Of a stretch of DNA of 22,820 nucleotides, positions 6,666-13,383 are shown piece by piece; position 1 is the first letter of the stretch; the number at the start of each line of letters is the position of its first letter. The stretch is from NCBI GenBank assembly GCA_964559455.1, contig CAZLHO010000048.1, positions 1-22,820 on the forward strand, in the 5' to 3' direction. The DNA comes from CAZLHO01 sp964559455 (GTDB lineage Bacteria; Krumholzibacteriota; Krumholzibacteriia; LZORAL124-64-63). Position numbers and translations under genes: made by a program. Below the pieces are notes generated by a model that saw only the letters and a list, made by a program, of their open reading frames with translations, searched no databases and had not been told where the DNA came from.

Positions 6666-7702
6666 GCGTTCCTTCCCCTGAATTCCAGCTCCAATTCCTG
6701 GCCTACATCCAGCGGCTGATGGACGAAGGCGAGTTCGTCGCCACCTACAAGTACGCCCTGATGGTGGCGCTGGCGGACATCTCGATCGAGCACGGCCGTG
6801 ACGACGAGTCGGAGTTAGAGATCGCCACGCCCCTGATCGCCGAGAAGTTCGTCCGCTACTACTGGCGGCAGACGAAGCCCTTCCTTTCCGAAAGCGGCGC
6901 CGACATCCTGCTGCAGAACACGGGACAGCAGGCGCGCGTCGTCAATCTCGTCTCGGACCTGAGGGGGACCTACACGACCCTCCCGCCCTCTGACGACGCC
7001 GCCTATCGACGGCTGGTCGCCGAGGTGGCCGCGACGGTCAGGGTCATGCCCCTGTGGAAGCTGCAGATGGTCGGACGGGAGGTCGTGGACTTCCTGTACC
7101 CCAACGCGTCCAGCGGCAAGTCGATCACGCTGCGGCCAGGCGTCGCCTTCTGCTTCCGCCGCTTTCACGGGCTGGTGCGCCGGTTGGCCCAGGACGGCTG
7201 GATCCGCTTCGTGCGCGAGCGGCGCAGGAACCAGGAACTGCTGGGCGGGAACATCGACCTGGGCGTCTTCCTCTTCGGTTCGGAGCGCGAGAGCCTGGAC
7301 GCCTACCGGCCCCTGCTGCGCGAGATCCAGTCGGGCTGCTGCTTCTACTGCGGAAGGTCTTTGCGGGACAGCGAAGTCGACCACTTCATCCCCTGGTCAC
7401 GCTATCCCCACGACCTGGGGCACAACTTCGTGCTCGCCTGCCGGACATGCAACAACGACAAGCGGGACCTGCTCGCGGCGGATAGGCATGTCGAGCATTG
7501 GTGCCGCCGCAATGTAGACCACGGCCGGACGATGACGGACTACTTCGAGCAGGAGAAGCTGGCCCACGACCGCATCGGGTCGGTCACGATCTCGCGCTGG
7601 GCCTACGGCCAGGCGGTCTCGGCGGGAGCACAGGGCTGGGTCCGGCCCAAGATCGTGGAACCGTTGACCCACCGGACTCTGCGACTCCTGGAGGCCTGCT
7701 GA
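6662..7702 (+). CDS. HNH endonuclease with Cys4 zinc knuckle
   Basis: The protein has 346 residues. The N-terminal half (about 1-200) is a helical domain with the segment TYKYALMVALADISIE (residues 28-43) and a basic stretch around RFVRERRRNQ, probably for target or partner recognition. The C-terminal half holds an HNH nuclease core: C227-x2-C230, the catalytic D240-H241 in EVDHFIPWSRYPHD, N255 in GHNFVLAC, and C260-x2-C263-N-N-x-K267. The two CxxC pairs bind a structural zinc; the His of the DH pair is the general base. The gene overlaps the HIT gene by 4 bp. No methyltransferase, phage capsid or terminase gene is nearby, which argues against a classical restriction system or a prophage. A paired nucleotide hydrolase and nuclease suggests a defence or nucleic-acid-processing cassette (inference). 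Confidence 0.85.
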   Translation: MSVPSPEFQLQFLAYIQRLMDEGEFVATYKYALMVALADISIEHGRDDESELEIATPLIAEKFVRYYWRQTKPFLSESGADILLQNTGQQARVVNLVSDLRGTYTTLPPSDDAAYRRLVAEVAATVRVMPLWKLQMVGREVVDFLYPNASSGKSITLRPGVAFCFRRFHGLVRRLAQDGWIRFVRERRRNQELLGGNIDLGVFLFGSERESLDAYRPLLREIQSGCCFYCGRSLRDSEVDHFIPWSRYPHDLGHNFVLACRTCNNDKRDLLAADRHVEHWCRRNVDHGRTMTDYFEQEKLAHDRIGSVTISRWAYGQAVSAGAQGWVRPKIVEPLTHRTLRLLEAC

Positions 7703-7729
7703 CCGCCAGGGCTCGCGGTCATGTCGCCA

Positions 7730-7751
7730 ATTGGCTACCGCCCGGGCCAAT
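7730..7751. other. Small hairpin downstream of the HNH gene
   Basis: ATTGGC (7730-7735) and GCCAAT (7746-7751) form a 6-bp stem with a 10-base loop; the left arm also lies within the palindrome GCCAATTGGC (7726-7735). It sits 28 bases past the stop without a T tract. It is a possible weak terminator for the plus-strand pair. Confidence 0.35.
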
Positions 7752-7797
7752 GGGCTATTCCACCCCCCAAAATATCCAATTCCCCCCCCACCCCCAC

Positions 7798-7841
7798 AAA
7801 AGAAGGGGCGCCTCCGGACCCGCCACGGCCCCTCGGCGCCC
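7798..7841 (-). terminator. Terminator of the MopE-repeat gene
   Basis: On the minus strand, GGGCGCC (7841-7835) and GGCGCCC (7812-7806) form a 7-bp stem around a 22-base loop. It is followed by CTTCTTTT (7805-7798). It lies 26 bases after the stop of the minus-strand gene, in the convergent intergenic region. Confidence 0.65.
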
Positions 7842-7866
7842 TCGATCATCCCGGGGACTCCTCCCC

Positions 7867-9753
7867 CTACTTCACCATCACCATCCCGCGGGTCACCGAC
7901 CGCCCCGCCGCCTCGATGCGGTAGAAGTACACGCCCGCCGGGGCGTCCCGGCCGTCGGCGCCGCGGCCGTCCCAGTCGACGCGGTGCAGGCCCGGGCCGT
8001 GCGGCGCGCCGTCGAGCAGGCCGCGCACCAGCCGGCCCGAGACGTCGTAGACGCGCAGGCTGACCGTCGCCGCGGCCGGCAGGCTGAACTCGATCGTCGT
8101 GCTCGGGTTGAAGGGGTTCGGCGCGTTCTGCCGCAGGGCGAAGTCTAGGGCCGCCGGGCCGTCGCCCAGGCCGGTCAGGGCCTGGGGATCGGCGGCCTCG
8201 CTCTCGTTGCCGGCGAAATCCACTGCCGACACCTTGTAGTGGCTGTCGTAGCCGCCGGCGGGGTCGGTCCAGGCCGCGTCCGTGGTCGTCTGCAGCGGAT
8301 TCTCGGGGTCGACGACGAAATCGGGCGCCTCGCCGCGGTAGATCTTGAAGTAACGGAAATCCTCGTCCTCGCTGGGCAGCCAGGTCAGATCGACGCCGTC
8401 CCCGTAGGCCACCATCAGGCCCTGCGGCACACTCGGCGCCAGGTTGTCCACTGAGCAGCCGCTGTCCGGCGGGCAGTCCAGGAAGACGTAGGGATCGGCC
8501 GTCCGCGCCCGCACGAAGAAGACGCTCCAGCACATTCCCGCTTCGGTCGAGTCGCAGAGCGTCGGCACGACCAGGTTGTAATGGTCCTCGCCGCTGACGG
8601 GCACTTCGTCGATGAAATCCCAGTCGCCGGGAGGGGCGCCCAGCGGCCCGTCGGCGACGGCCTTCTTGAAGCCGTCGATCCGTCGGAACACGTTGTACTC
8701 TGTCAGGTCCAGGCCCACGCCGGGGACGTCGTCGTACGGCGGCGACCAGCGAAGGCGCACCTGACGGCCCTGGTCGTTGCCCACGTCGTCCACGCCCAGG
8801 ATCTCGAAGACCGAGCAGTCCTCGTCGATCTCGGCGTCGCAGTCGTTGTCCTTGCCGTCGCACAGCTCGGTCGCGCCGGGGTGCACGGTGGCGTCGTCGT
8901 CGTCGCAGTCGTCGCCCAGCGCGACCCAACCGGATCCCGGATTCTCGCAGGTCTCCTGGGAGACGGCCGGATCGCCGTGGCCGTCGGCGTCGGCGTCGTA
9001 GTATAGGGTCGTGGTCACACCCTCGTCGATCTGGCCGTCGCAGTCGTTGTCCACCGCGTCGCAGAGTTCCGGCGCGCCGGGATAGGTCTCGGGATCGCCA
9101 TCGTCGCAATCGCCTTCGAGCGGCGACGTGCCCCCCCCTTGGCCGGGATAATCGGCGCTGACATATAAATCGTAGTCGGCGTCGTAGTCGTTCCAGCCGT
9201 CGCAGTCCTGATCCACATCGTCGTACCAGATCTCGGGCGCGCCCGGGTTGATGGACGGCTCCATGTCGGCGCAGTCGCCGGTGCCGGGCGCCGTCCCGCC
9301 GGCCGCCCAATCGAAGCCCACGGCCACGAAACCGTCGCCGTCCTGGTCGAAGTCGTTGTCGGCCCCGCAGTCCGAGTCCATATTGTCGTACCAGATCTCG
9401 GGTGCGCCTGGATAGACCATTTGGTCCCCGTCGTCGCAGTCGTCGCCGAGCAGGCTCCAGCCCGGGCCCGGATCGTCGTACTGCTCCAGGAACTCGCCGT
9501 ACGGATCGCCGTGGCCGTCCAGGTCGGCGTCCTCGTACCAGGTCAGCCCTTCGTCCACCTGCATGTCGCAATCGTTGTCCTTGCCGTCCTGGATTTCCTG
9601 AGCGTAGGGATGAATCGAGGGGTCCATGTCGTTGCAGTCGCCGGCTTCGACGGTCCAGCCGTCGGCGTCGGCGTCGGTATCGCCGATCGCGACGCCGGGG
9701 ACGAACGCGAGAGCCAGGCACAGAAATACGACATAGGCTGATTTCGAGCGCAT
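7867..9753 (-). CDS. Secreted MopE-type metal-binding repeat protein with Fn3-like region and FlgD-type Ig/sorting domain
   Basis: The protein has 628 residues. A clear signal peptide covers the first ~24 residues (basic MRSK, a hydrophobic core, then VPGVAIG). Five MopE-like metal-binding motifs follow over about 30-300, each of the form GD(D)C-x-D...PGAPE...D-x-D-C-D (for example GDCNDMDPSIHP and GDCDDGDPETYPGAPE). Interspersed DxDxDG loops look like calcium sites. A Fn3-like region comes next (YNVFRRIDGF, and YKVSAVDFAGNES). The last ~90 residues are a FlgD-like Ig domain (APNPFNPSTTIEFSLP...GVYFYRIEAAG), closely parallel to the end of the first gene in the window. It is expected on the cell surface or released. 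The start is chosen at 9753 because the signal peptide begins there, with GAGGAG about 10 bases upstream. The ligand may be copper or calcium, by family analogy only. Confidence 0.88.
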   Translation of the reverse strand: MRSKSAYVVFLCLALAFVPGVAIGDTDADADGWTVEAGDCNDMDPSIHPYAQEIQDGKDNDCDMQVDEGLTWYEDADLDGHGDPYGEFLEQYDDPGPGWSLLGDDCDDGDQMVYPGAPEIWYDNMDSDCGADNDFDQDGDGFVAVGFDWAAGGTAPGTGDCADMEPSINPGAPEIWYDDVDQDCDGWNDYDADYDLYVSADYPGQGGGTSPLEGDCDDGDPETYPGAPELCDAVDNDCDGQIDEGVTTTLYYDADADGHGDPAVSQETCENPGSGWVALGDDCDDDDATVHPGATELCDGKDNDCDAEIDEDCSVFEILGVDDVGNDQGRQVRLRWSPPYDDVPGVGLDLTEYNVFRRIDGFKKAVADGPLGAPPGDWDFIDEVPVSGEDHYNLVVPTLCDSTEAGMCWSVFFVRARTADPYVFLDCPPDSGCSVDNLAPSVPQGLMVAYGDGVDLTWLPSEDEDFRYFKIYRGEAPDFVVDPENPLQTTTDAAWTDPAGGYDSHYKVSAVDFAGNESEAADPQALTGLGDGPAALDFALRQNAPNPFNPSTTIEFSLPAAATVSLRVYDVSGRLVRGLLDGAPHGPGLHRVDWDGRGADGRDAPAGVYFYRIEAAGRSVTRGMVMVK

Positions 9754-9804
9754 GATGGAGCTCTCCTCGGGCGAGAAGGGCGGAGGGCGAGAATATCGTT
9801 TGCG

Positions 9805-9813
9805 ATCATAGCA
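9805..9813 (-). promoter_or_regulatory. Extended -10 promoter of the MopE-repeat gene
   Basis: On the minus strand, TGC-TATGAT (9813-9805) is an extended -10 element about 50 bases upstream of the start codon. The -35 region is occupied by the upstream terminator stem, so recognition would rest on the extended -10. Confidence 0.45.
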
Positions 9814-9814
9814 C

Positions 9815-9837
9815 AAAAAAGGGGCGCCTTGCGCCCC
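9815..9837 (-). terminator. Rho-independent terminator of pdxT
   Basis: On the minus strand, GGGGCGC (9837-9831), loop AAG and GCGCCCC (9827-9821) are followed immediately by TTTTTT (9820-9815). It is a textbook terminator 30 bases after the pdxT stop. Confidence 0.9.
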
Positions 9838-9867
9838 CGAAGCATCTGCGGATTTCGACGCGCCTGC

Positions 9868-10434
9868 CTAGTCCCACACCCCGTCCCAGAAGCCCTTGCC
9901 CGCCTCCGGGTGGAAGGTCAGCCCGGTGACCAGCCCCTGCCGCACGCCCACCGGCTCGTCGCCGTGGCGGGCGATCACCGCCACCCCCTCGCCCACCTGC
10001 AGGATCCGCGGCGCGCGGATGAAGACGCCGGGGTAGGACTCTTCGCGGCCCTCGACCCGGATGTCGCCCACGAAGGAGTCGATCTGCCGCCCGTAGCCGT
10101 TGCGCCGCACCGTCACGTCCAGCAGCCCCAGAGGCTTCACGCCGTAGCGGTCCAGGTCCTCGTCCAGCCGCTTCGCGAGCAGGATCAGCCCGGCGCAGGT
10201 GCCCAGCACCGGCTTCTCGGCGGCGAAGTCCGTGATCGCGCCGCGCAGGTCGTTGCGGTCGATCAGCCGGGTCATCGTGGTCGACTCGCCGCCGGGCAGG
10301 ATCAGGCCGCGGCAGGCCGCCAGCTCCGAGACCCGGCGCACCCTGACATGGGGAACACCGCGGCGGTCGAGCGCCTGCTCGTGCAGTTCGAAGTCGCCCT
10401 GAAGGGCCAGGATGCCTACGGGCTGCTGCTTCAT
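9868..10434 (-). CDS. pdxT: Pyridoxal 5'-phosphate synthase glutaminase subunit PdxT
   Basis: The protein has 188 residues, normal for the family. It starts MKQQPVGILALQGDFELH, the standard PdxT N-terminus. It has the oxyanion/Gly-rich PGGEST (48-53), nucleophile C80 in GTCAGLILLA, and the His/Glu of the triad in TFHPE (H175, E177). It hydrolyses glutamine and channels ammonia to PdxS for ribose-5-phosphate-dependent PLP synthesis. GAGG lies a few bases upstream of the chosen ATG; the frame is open further upstream but that sequence has no PdxT character. It follows pdxS on the same strand, but across an unusually long 237-base spacer holding a large hairpin. A perfect terminator ends the unit. 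Confidence 0.96.
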   Translation of the reverse strand: MKQQPVGILALQGDFELHEQALDRRGVPHVRVRRVSELAACRGLILPGGESTTMTRLIDRNDLRGAITDFAAEKPVLGTCAGLILLAKRLDEDLDRYGVKPLGLLDVTVRRNGYGRQIDSFVGDIRVEGREESYPGVFIRAPRILQVGEGVAVIARHGDEPVGVRQGLVTGLTFHPEAGKGFWDGVWD

Positions 10435-10599
10435 GAGAACCTCGGACCGGGGGCGATAATCTGCGCGACCTCGGCGGAAAGACCATGATTCGAACTGGCC
10501 GGGTGGGACCGTCGCGAGAGGGAAGGCCAGGTCCGCCCGGTCGTGCTCTCGCAAGGATCGGCGAGGGAGTCGCACCCACGGCGGTACGTTGACCGAGCC

Positions 10600-10668
10600 G
10601 ATCCGAGAAAGTGCGGCCGGGCGAGGCTGGAAACTCTCGCAGCAGGTTCCGCCCGGCCGGTTCGGATC
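10600..10668 (-). ncRNA. Large intercistronic stem-loop between pdxS and pdxT
   Basis: Nested inverted repeats are present: outer arms GATCCGA/TCGGATC (10600-10606 and 10662-10668), middle arms CGGCCGGGCG/CGCCCGGCCG (10614-10623 and 10650-10659), and a further CGAG/CTCG inner pairing. It begins 3 bases beyond the pdxS stop and has no T tract. Likely roles are 3'-end protection or partial termination of pdxS mRNA, setting the pdxS:pdxT ratio. No known riboswitch class is recognised. Confidence 0.5.
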
Positions 10669-10671
10669 AAA

Positions 10672-11577
10672 CTACCAGCCCCGGGTGGCCATGCGCTCTT
10701 CCTCGGGCAGCGTCGCCACGTCGATGCCGCTCATGGCCTCGCCCAGGTCCATGCTGATCTCCATCAGCTTCTTGGGGTCGTCGTAGAAGGTCACGGCCTG
10801 CACGATCGCCTCGGCGCGGGGCTTTGGGTCGTCGCTCTTGAAGATGCCGCTGCCGACGAAGACCGTCTCGGCGCCCAGCTGCATCATCAGGCTGGCGTCG
10901 GCGGGTGTGGCCACGCCGCCGGCGGCGAAGTTGGGCACGGGCAGCTTGCCGAGCTTGGCGACCTCGAGCACGATGTGGTACGGGGCGCCCAGCTCCTTGG
11001 CCTCGTGCATCAGCTCGTCGGGGCGCAGCGTGGTCAGGCGGCGGATGCCCTCCTGCACCCTGCGCATGTGGCGGACGGCCTCGACGATGTTGCCGCTGCC
11101 GGCCTCGCCCTTGGTGCGCATCATCGCCGCGCCCTCGCCGATGCGGCGCAGGGCCTCGCCCAGGTCGCGGCAGCCGCAGACGAAGGGCACCTTGAAGGCC
11201 CACTTGTCGACGTGGTTCTTCTCGTCGGCCGGGGTCAGCACCTCGGACTCGTCGATGAAGTCCACGCCCAGGGCCTCGAGCACCTGCGCCTCGGCGAAGT
11301 GGCCGATGCGGCACTTGGCCATCACCGGGATCGAGACGGCGTCCTGGATCTGCTTGATCATCCGCGGCTGCGACATGCGGGCGATGCCGCCGTCGGCGCG
11401 GATGTCGGCGGGGATGCGCTCCAGCGCCATCACGGCCACCGCGCCCGCCTGCTCGGCGATGCGGGCCTGGTCGGCGTTGGTCACGTCCATGATGACCCCG
11501 CCCTTGAGCATCTCGGCGAGACCCGTCTTGAGCTTCATCCGCTCCTGGATCTCCTGGTCGGTCCACGGGGTGTTCAT
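10672..11577 (-). CDS. pdxS: Pyridoxal 5'-phosphate synthase lyase subunit PdxS
   Basis: The protein has 301 residues, the usual family length. It forms a (beta/alpha)8 barrel that combines ribose 5-phosphate, glyceraldehyde 3-phosphate and ammonia from PdxT into PLP. Conserved elements are GGVIMDVTNADQARIAE (with D31), ALERIPADIRADGGIARMS, the Schiff-base lysine K88 in IPVMAKCRIGHF, and the second lysine K156 in MMRTKGEAGSGNIVEAVRHMR. One departure is ARMSQP, where the family usually has ARMSDP or ARMADP. The start codon is preceded by AAAAGGAGG at ideal spacing. It lies 64 bases after proS on the same strand and may be read through from it; pdxT follows. Confidence 0.97.
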   Translation of the reverse strand: MNTPWTDQEIQERMKLKTGLAEMLKGGVIMDVTNADQARIAEQAGAVAVMALERIPADIRADGGIARMSQPRMIKQIQDAVSIPVMAKCRIGHFAEAQVLEALGVDFIDESEVLTPADEKNHVDKWAFKVPFVCGCRDLGEALRRIGEGAAMMRTKGEAGSGNIVEAVRHMRRVQEGIRRLTTLRPDELMHEAKELGAPYHIVLEVAKLGKLPVPNFAAGGVATPADASLMMQLGAETVFVGSGIFKSDDPKPRAEAIVQAVTFYDDPKKLMEISMDLGEAMSGIDVATLPEEERMATRGW

Positions 11578-11612
11578 CGGTCCCCTCCTTTTATCCGTCG
11601 GTCACGGTCATG

Positions 11613-11631
11613 ACGCCGCGGGCGGCGGCGT
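11613..11631 (-). other. Hairpin between proS and pdxS
   Basis: ACGCCGC (11613-11619) and GCGGCGT (11625-11631) form a perfect 7-bp stem with a 5-base loop in the 64-base spacer. There is no T tract, so it is a possible processing or attenuation structure and not a clear terminator. Confidence 0.35.
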
Positions 11632-11641
11632 TCGTTCAGCT

Positions 11642-13120
11642 CTAGTAGGACTGCGCGAAGAGCACGCGGCTCTGCGAGGGCTTGCCGCAGCGGATGCACT
11701 TGCCCTCTTCGCGCGGGCGGTCCTCCGGCATGTTCCGGATGGTGACCTTGGTCTCGTCCTGGATCTGGGCCTCGCAGGCGTCGTCGCCGCACCAGTGGCA
11801 CCACGAGAAGCCGCCCTCCCCCTGGTAAAGATCGACGAATTCCTGCCAAGTGTCGAGGTGGTGGGTCATCGCCTGGCGCCGCTGCAGCGCCGCCGCGAAG
11901 AGCTCGCGCTGCATGCGCTCCAGGGCGTCGCCCAGGGCGACGGCCAGGCCGTCCATGGGCACGGCCTCCTTCTTGCGGTCGTGACGCGTGACCATCATCA
12001 CCTGGCCGTCGGCCACGTCGCGGGGGCCGATCTCCAGGCGCACGGGCACGCCCCGGCGCTCCCACTCGGCGTACTTCCAGCCCGGGCGCATGTTGTCGCG
12101 GTCGTCGATGTGCACGAAGCCAGCCACGGGTTTGAGCTGCTCGGCGATGCGGCCGGCGGCCTCCATCACCATCGCCTTGTCCTCGTCGCTGCGCCAGATG
12201 GGCACGATGACGGCCTTGCGCTGCGCCACCTTCGGCGGCAGCACCAGGCCGGCGTCGTCGCTGTGGCTCATGATCAGGGCGCCGATCAGCCGCGTGGACA
12301 CGCCCCAGCTCGTGGCCCACACGTACTCCAGGCCGCCCTCGGCCGTCTGGAACTTGACGTCGAAGGCCTTGGCGAAGTTCTGGCCCAGGTCGTGGCTGGT
12401 GCCCGCCTGCAGGGCCTTGCCGTCCTGCATCATCGCCTCGATCGAGTAGGTCTCGACCGCGCCGGCGAAGCGCTCGCTGGGCGTCTTGGCGCCGCAGATC
12501 ACCGGCATCGCCAGGCTCTCCTCGGCGAACCAGCGGTAGCATTCCAGCATGCGCAGGGTCTCTTCGCGCGACTCGGCGGCGGTGGCGTGGGCGGTGTGCC
12601 CCTCCTGCCACAGGAATTCGGTGGTGCGCAGGAACAGCCGCGTGCGCATCTCCCAGCGCATGACGTTCGCCCATTGGTTGATCAGCAGCGGCAGGTCGCG
12701 ATAGCTCTGGATCCACCGGCTGTAGGCGTCCCAGATCACGGTCTCGCTGGTGGGCCGGATGATCAATTCTTCGTCGAGCTTCGACGCCGGGTCGGGCACC
12801 ACGCTGACCTTGCCGTCCTTCTCGACCGTCTTCAGACGGCTGTGCGTGACGATCGCGCATTCCTTGGCGAAGCCCTCGACGTGCTCGGCCTCGCGCGCCA
12901 GGAACTCCTTGGGGATCAGCAGCGGGAAGTAGGCGTTGACGTGCCCCAGCTCCTTGAAGCGGGCGTCCAGGATCCGCTGCATCTCCTCCCAGATGGCGTA
13001 GCCGTTGGGACGGATCACCATGCAGCCGCGCACGGGGCTGTTCTCGGCCAGCTCCGCGGCCTGGATCACGTCCAGGTACCAGCGGCTGTAGTTGTCGGCG
13101 CGTTTCGTGATGTCGGCCAT
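11642..13120 (-). CDS. proS: Prolyl-tRNA synthetase, archaeal/eukaryotic-like (type 3) form
   Basis: The protein has 492 residues. It charges tRNA-Pro with proline in the cytoplasm. The class II catalytic core shows VRGCMVIRPNGYAIWEEMQ, motif-2 elements RPTSETVIWDAYSRWI and WEMRTRLFLRTTEFLWQEGHTAH, and motif-3-like GALIMSHSDDAGLVLPP. There is no bacterial YbaK-like editing insertion. The C-terminal zinc-binding domain has WCGDDAC and CIRCG pairs, and the chain ends in the invariant-type tyrosine (VLFAQSY). Together these mark the short type-3 enzyme found in archaea, eukaryotes and some bacteria. AAAGGA lies 6 bases upstream of the ATG. It heads a same-strand run with pdxS and pdxT. Confidence 0.96.
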   Translation of the reverse strand: MADITKRADNYSRWYLDVIQAAELAENSPVRGCMVIRPNGYAIWEEMQRILDARFKELGHVNAYFPLLIPKEFLAREAEHVEGFAKECAIVTHSRLKTVEKDGKVSVVPDPASKLDEELIIRPTSETVIWDAYSRWIQSYRDLPLLINQWANVMRWEMRTRLFLRTTEFLWQEGHTAHATAAESREETLRMLECYRWFAEESLAMPVICGAKTPSERFAGAVETYSIEAMMQDGKALQAGTSHDLGQNFAKAFDVKFQTAEGGLEYVWATSWGVSTRLIGALIMSHSDDAGLVLPPKVAQRKAVIVPIWRSDEDKAMVMEAAGRIAEQLKPVAGFVHIDDRDNMRPGWKYAEWERRGVPVRLEIGPRDVADGQVMMVTRHDRKKEAVPMDGLAVALGDALERMQRELFAAALQRRQAMTHHLDTWQEFVDLYQGEGGFSWCHWCGDDACEAQIQDETKVTIRNMPEDRPREEGKCIRCGKPSQSRVLFAQSY

Positions 13121-13217
13121 GAGCGTCCTTTCGAGGGAACGGCGGCGTCGGCTCGAGCCGCCGCGGGCGCACGCGGGCGTCGGGGCGGCCGTCGCGAACC
13201 GCCGGCCGCCGGGCGAA

Positions 13218-13226
13218 AAGATAGCA
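13218..13226 (-). promoter_or_regulatory. Candidate extended -10 element upstream of proS
   Basis: On the minus strand, TGC-TATCTT (13226-13218) lies about 98 bases upstream of the start codon, in an AT-enriched pocket of the 263-base intergenic region. No convincing -35 is visible. The rest of the intergenic region is GC-rich and shows no other feature except the hairpin at 13310-13383. Confidence 0.35.
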
Positions 13227-13309
13227 CCTGGGCCCGAAAGGGGAAAGTTTTGGGCTGAAATCGAGAGGATCGGTCCGCGGCCGGGAAGGCCCCGGCCGTC
13301 GCAGCCAAG

Positions 13310-13383
13310 CCCGGATCATTCAAGAAGGCACGTTGCGAGGATGAGGAAAAAGCCCGCAGCAGATCCTTCATGAACAATCCGGG
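13310..13383 (-). terminator. Long imperfect inverted repeat directly after the barrel gene
   Basis: Arms 13383-13365 and 13328-13310 are 19 bases each. In the minus-strand RNA, 18 of 19 positions pair, two of them as G-U wobbles that would be mismatches in the opposite-strand transcript. The loop is 36 bases. The arm begins at the base after the barrel stop codon, so it probably acts as an mRNA 3'-end or terminator structure. No strong T tract follows. Confidence 0.5.

Noticed and set aside
7772..7795. Poly-C tracts as a phase-variation site
   Set aside because: They lie outside both genes in a convergent intergenic region, beyond the terminator, so slippage would not change any frame or promoter.
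7397..9721. 774-codon open frame on the minus strand in another frame of the MopE-repeat gene
   Set aside because: Arg/Gly-rich shadow of the true frame, which has a signal peptide and recognisable repeats; it also runs into the HNH gene.
10434..10671. Possible tRNA (TTCGAA-like T-arm near 10490)
   Set aside because: No acceptor stem, D-arm or anticodon arm could be assembled around it on either strand.
10838..13258. 806-codon open frame on the plus strand
   Set aside because: Antisense to pdxS and proS, both unmistakable; the product is His/Ala/Gly-rich with no domain.
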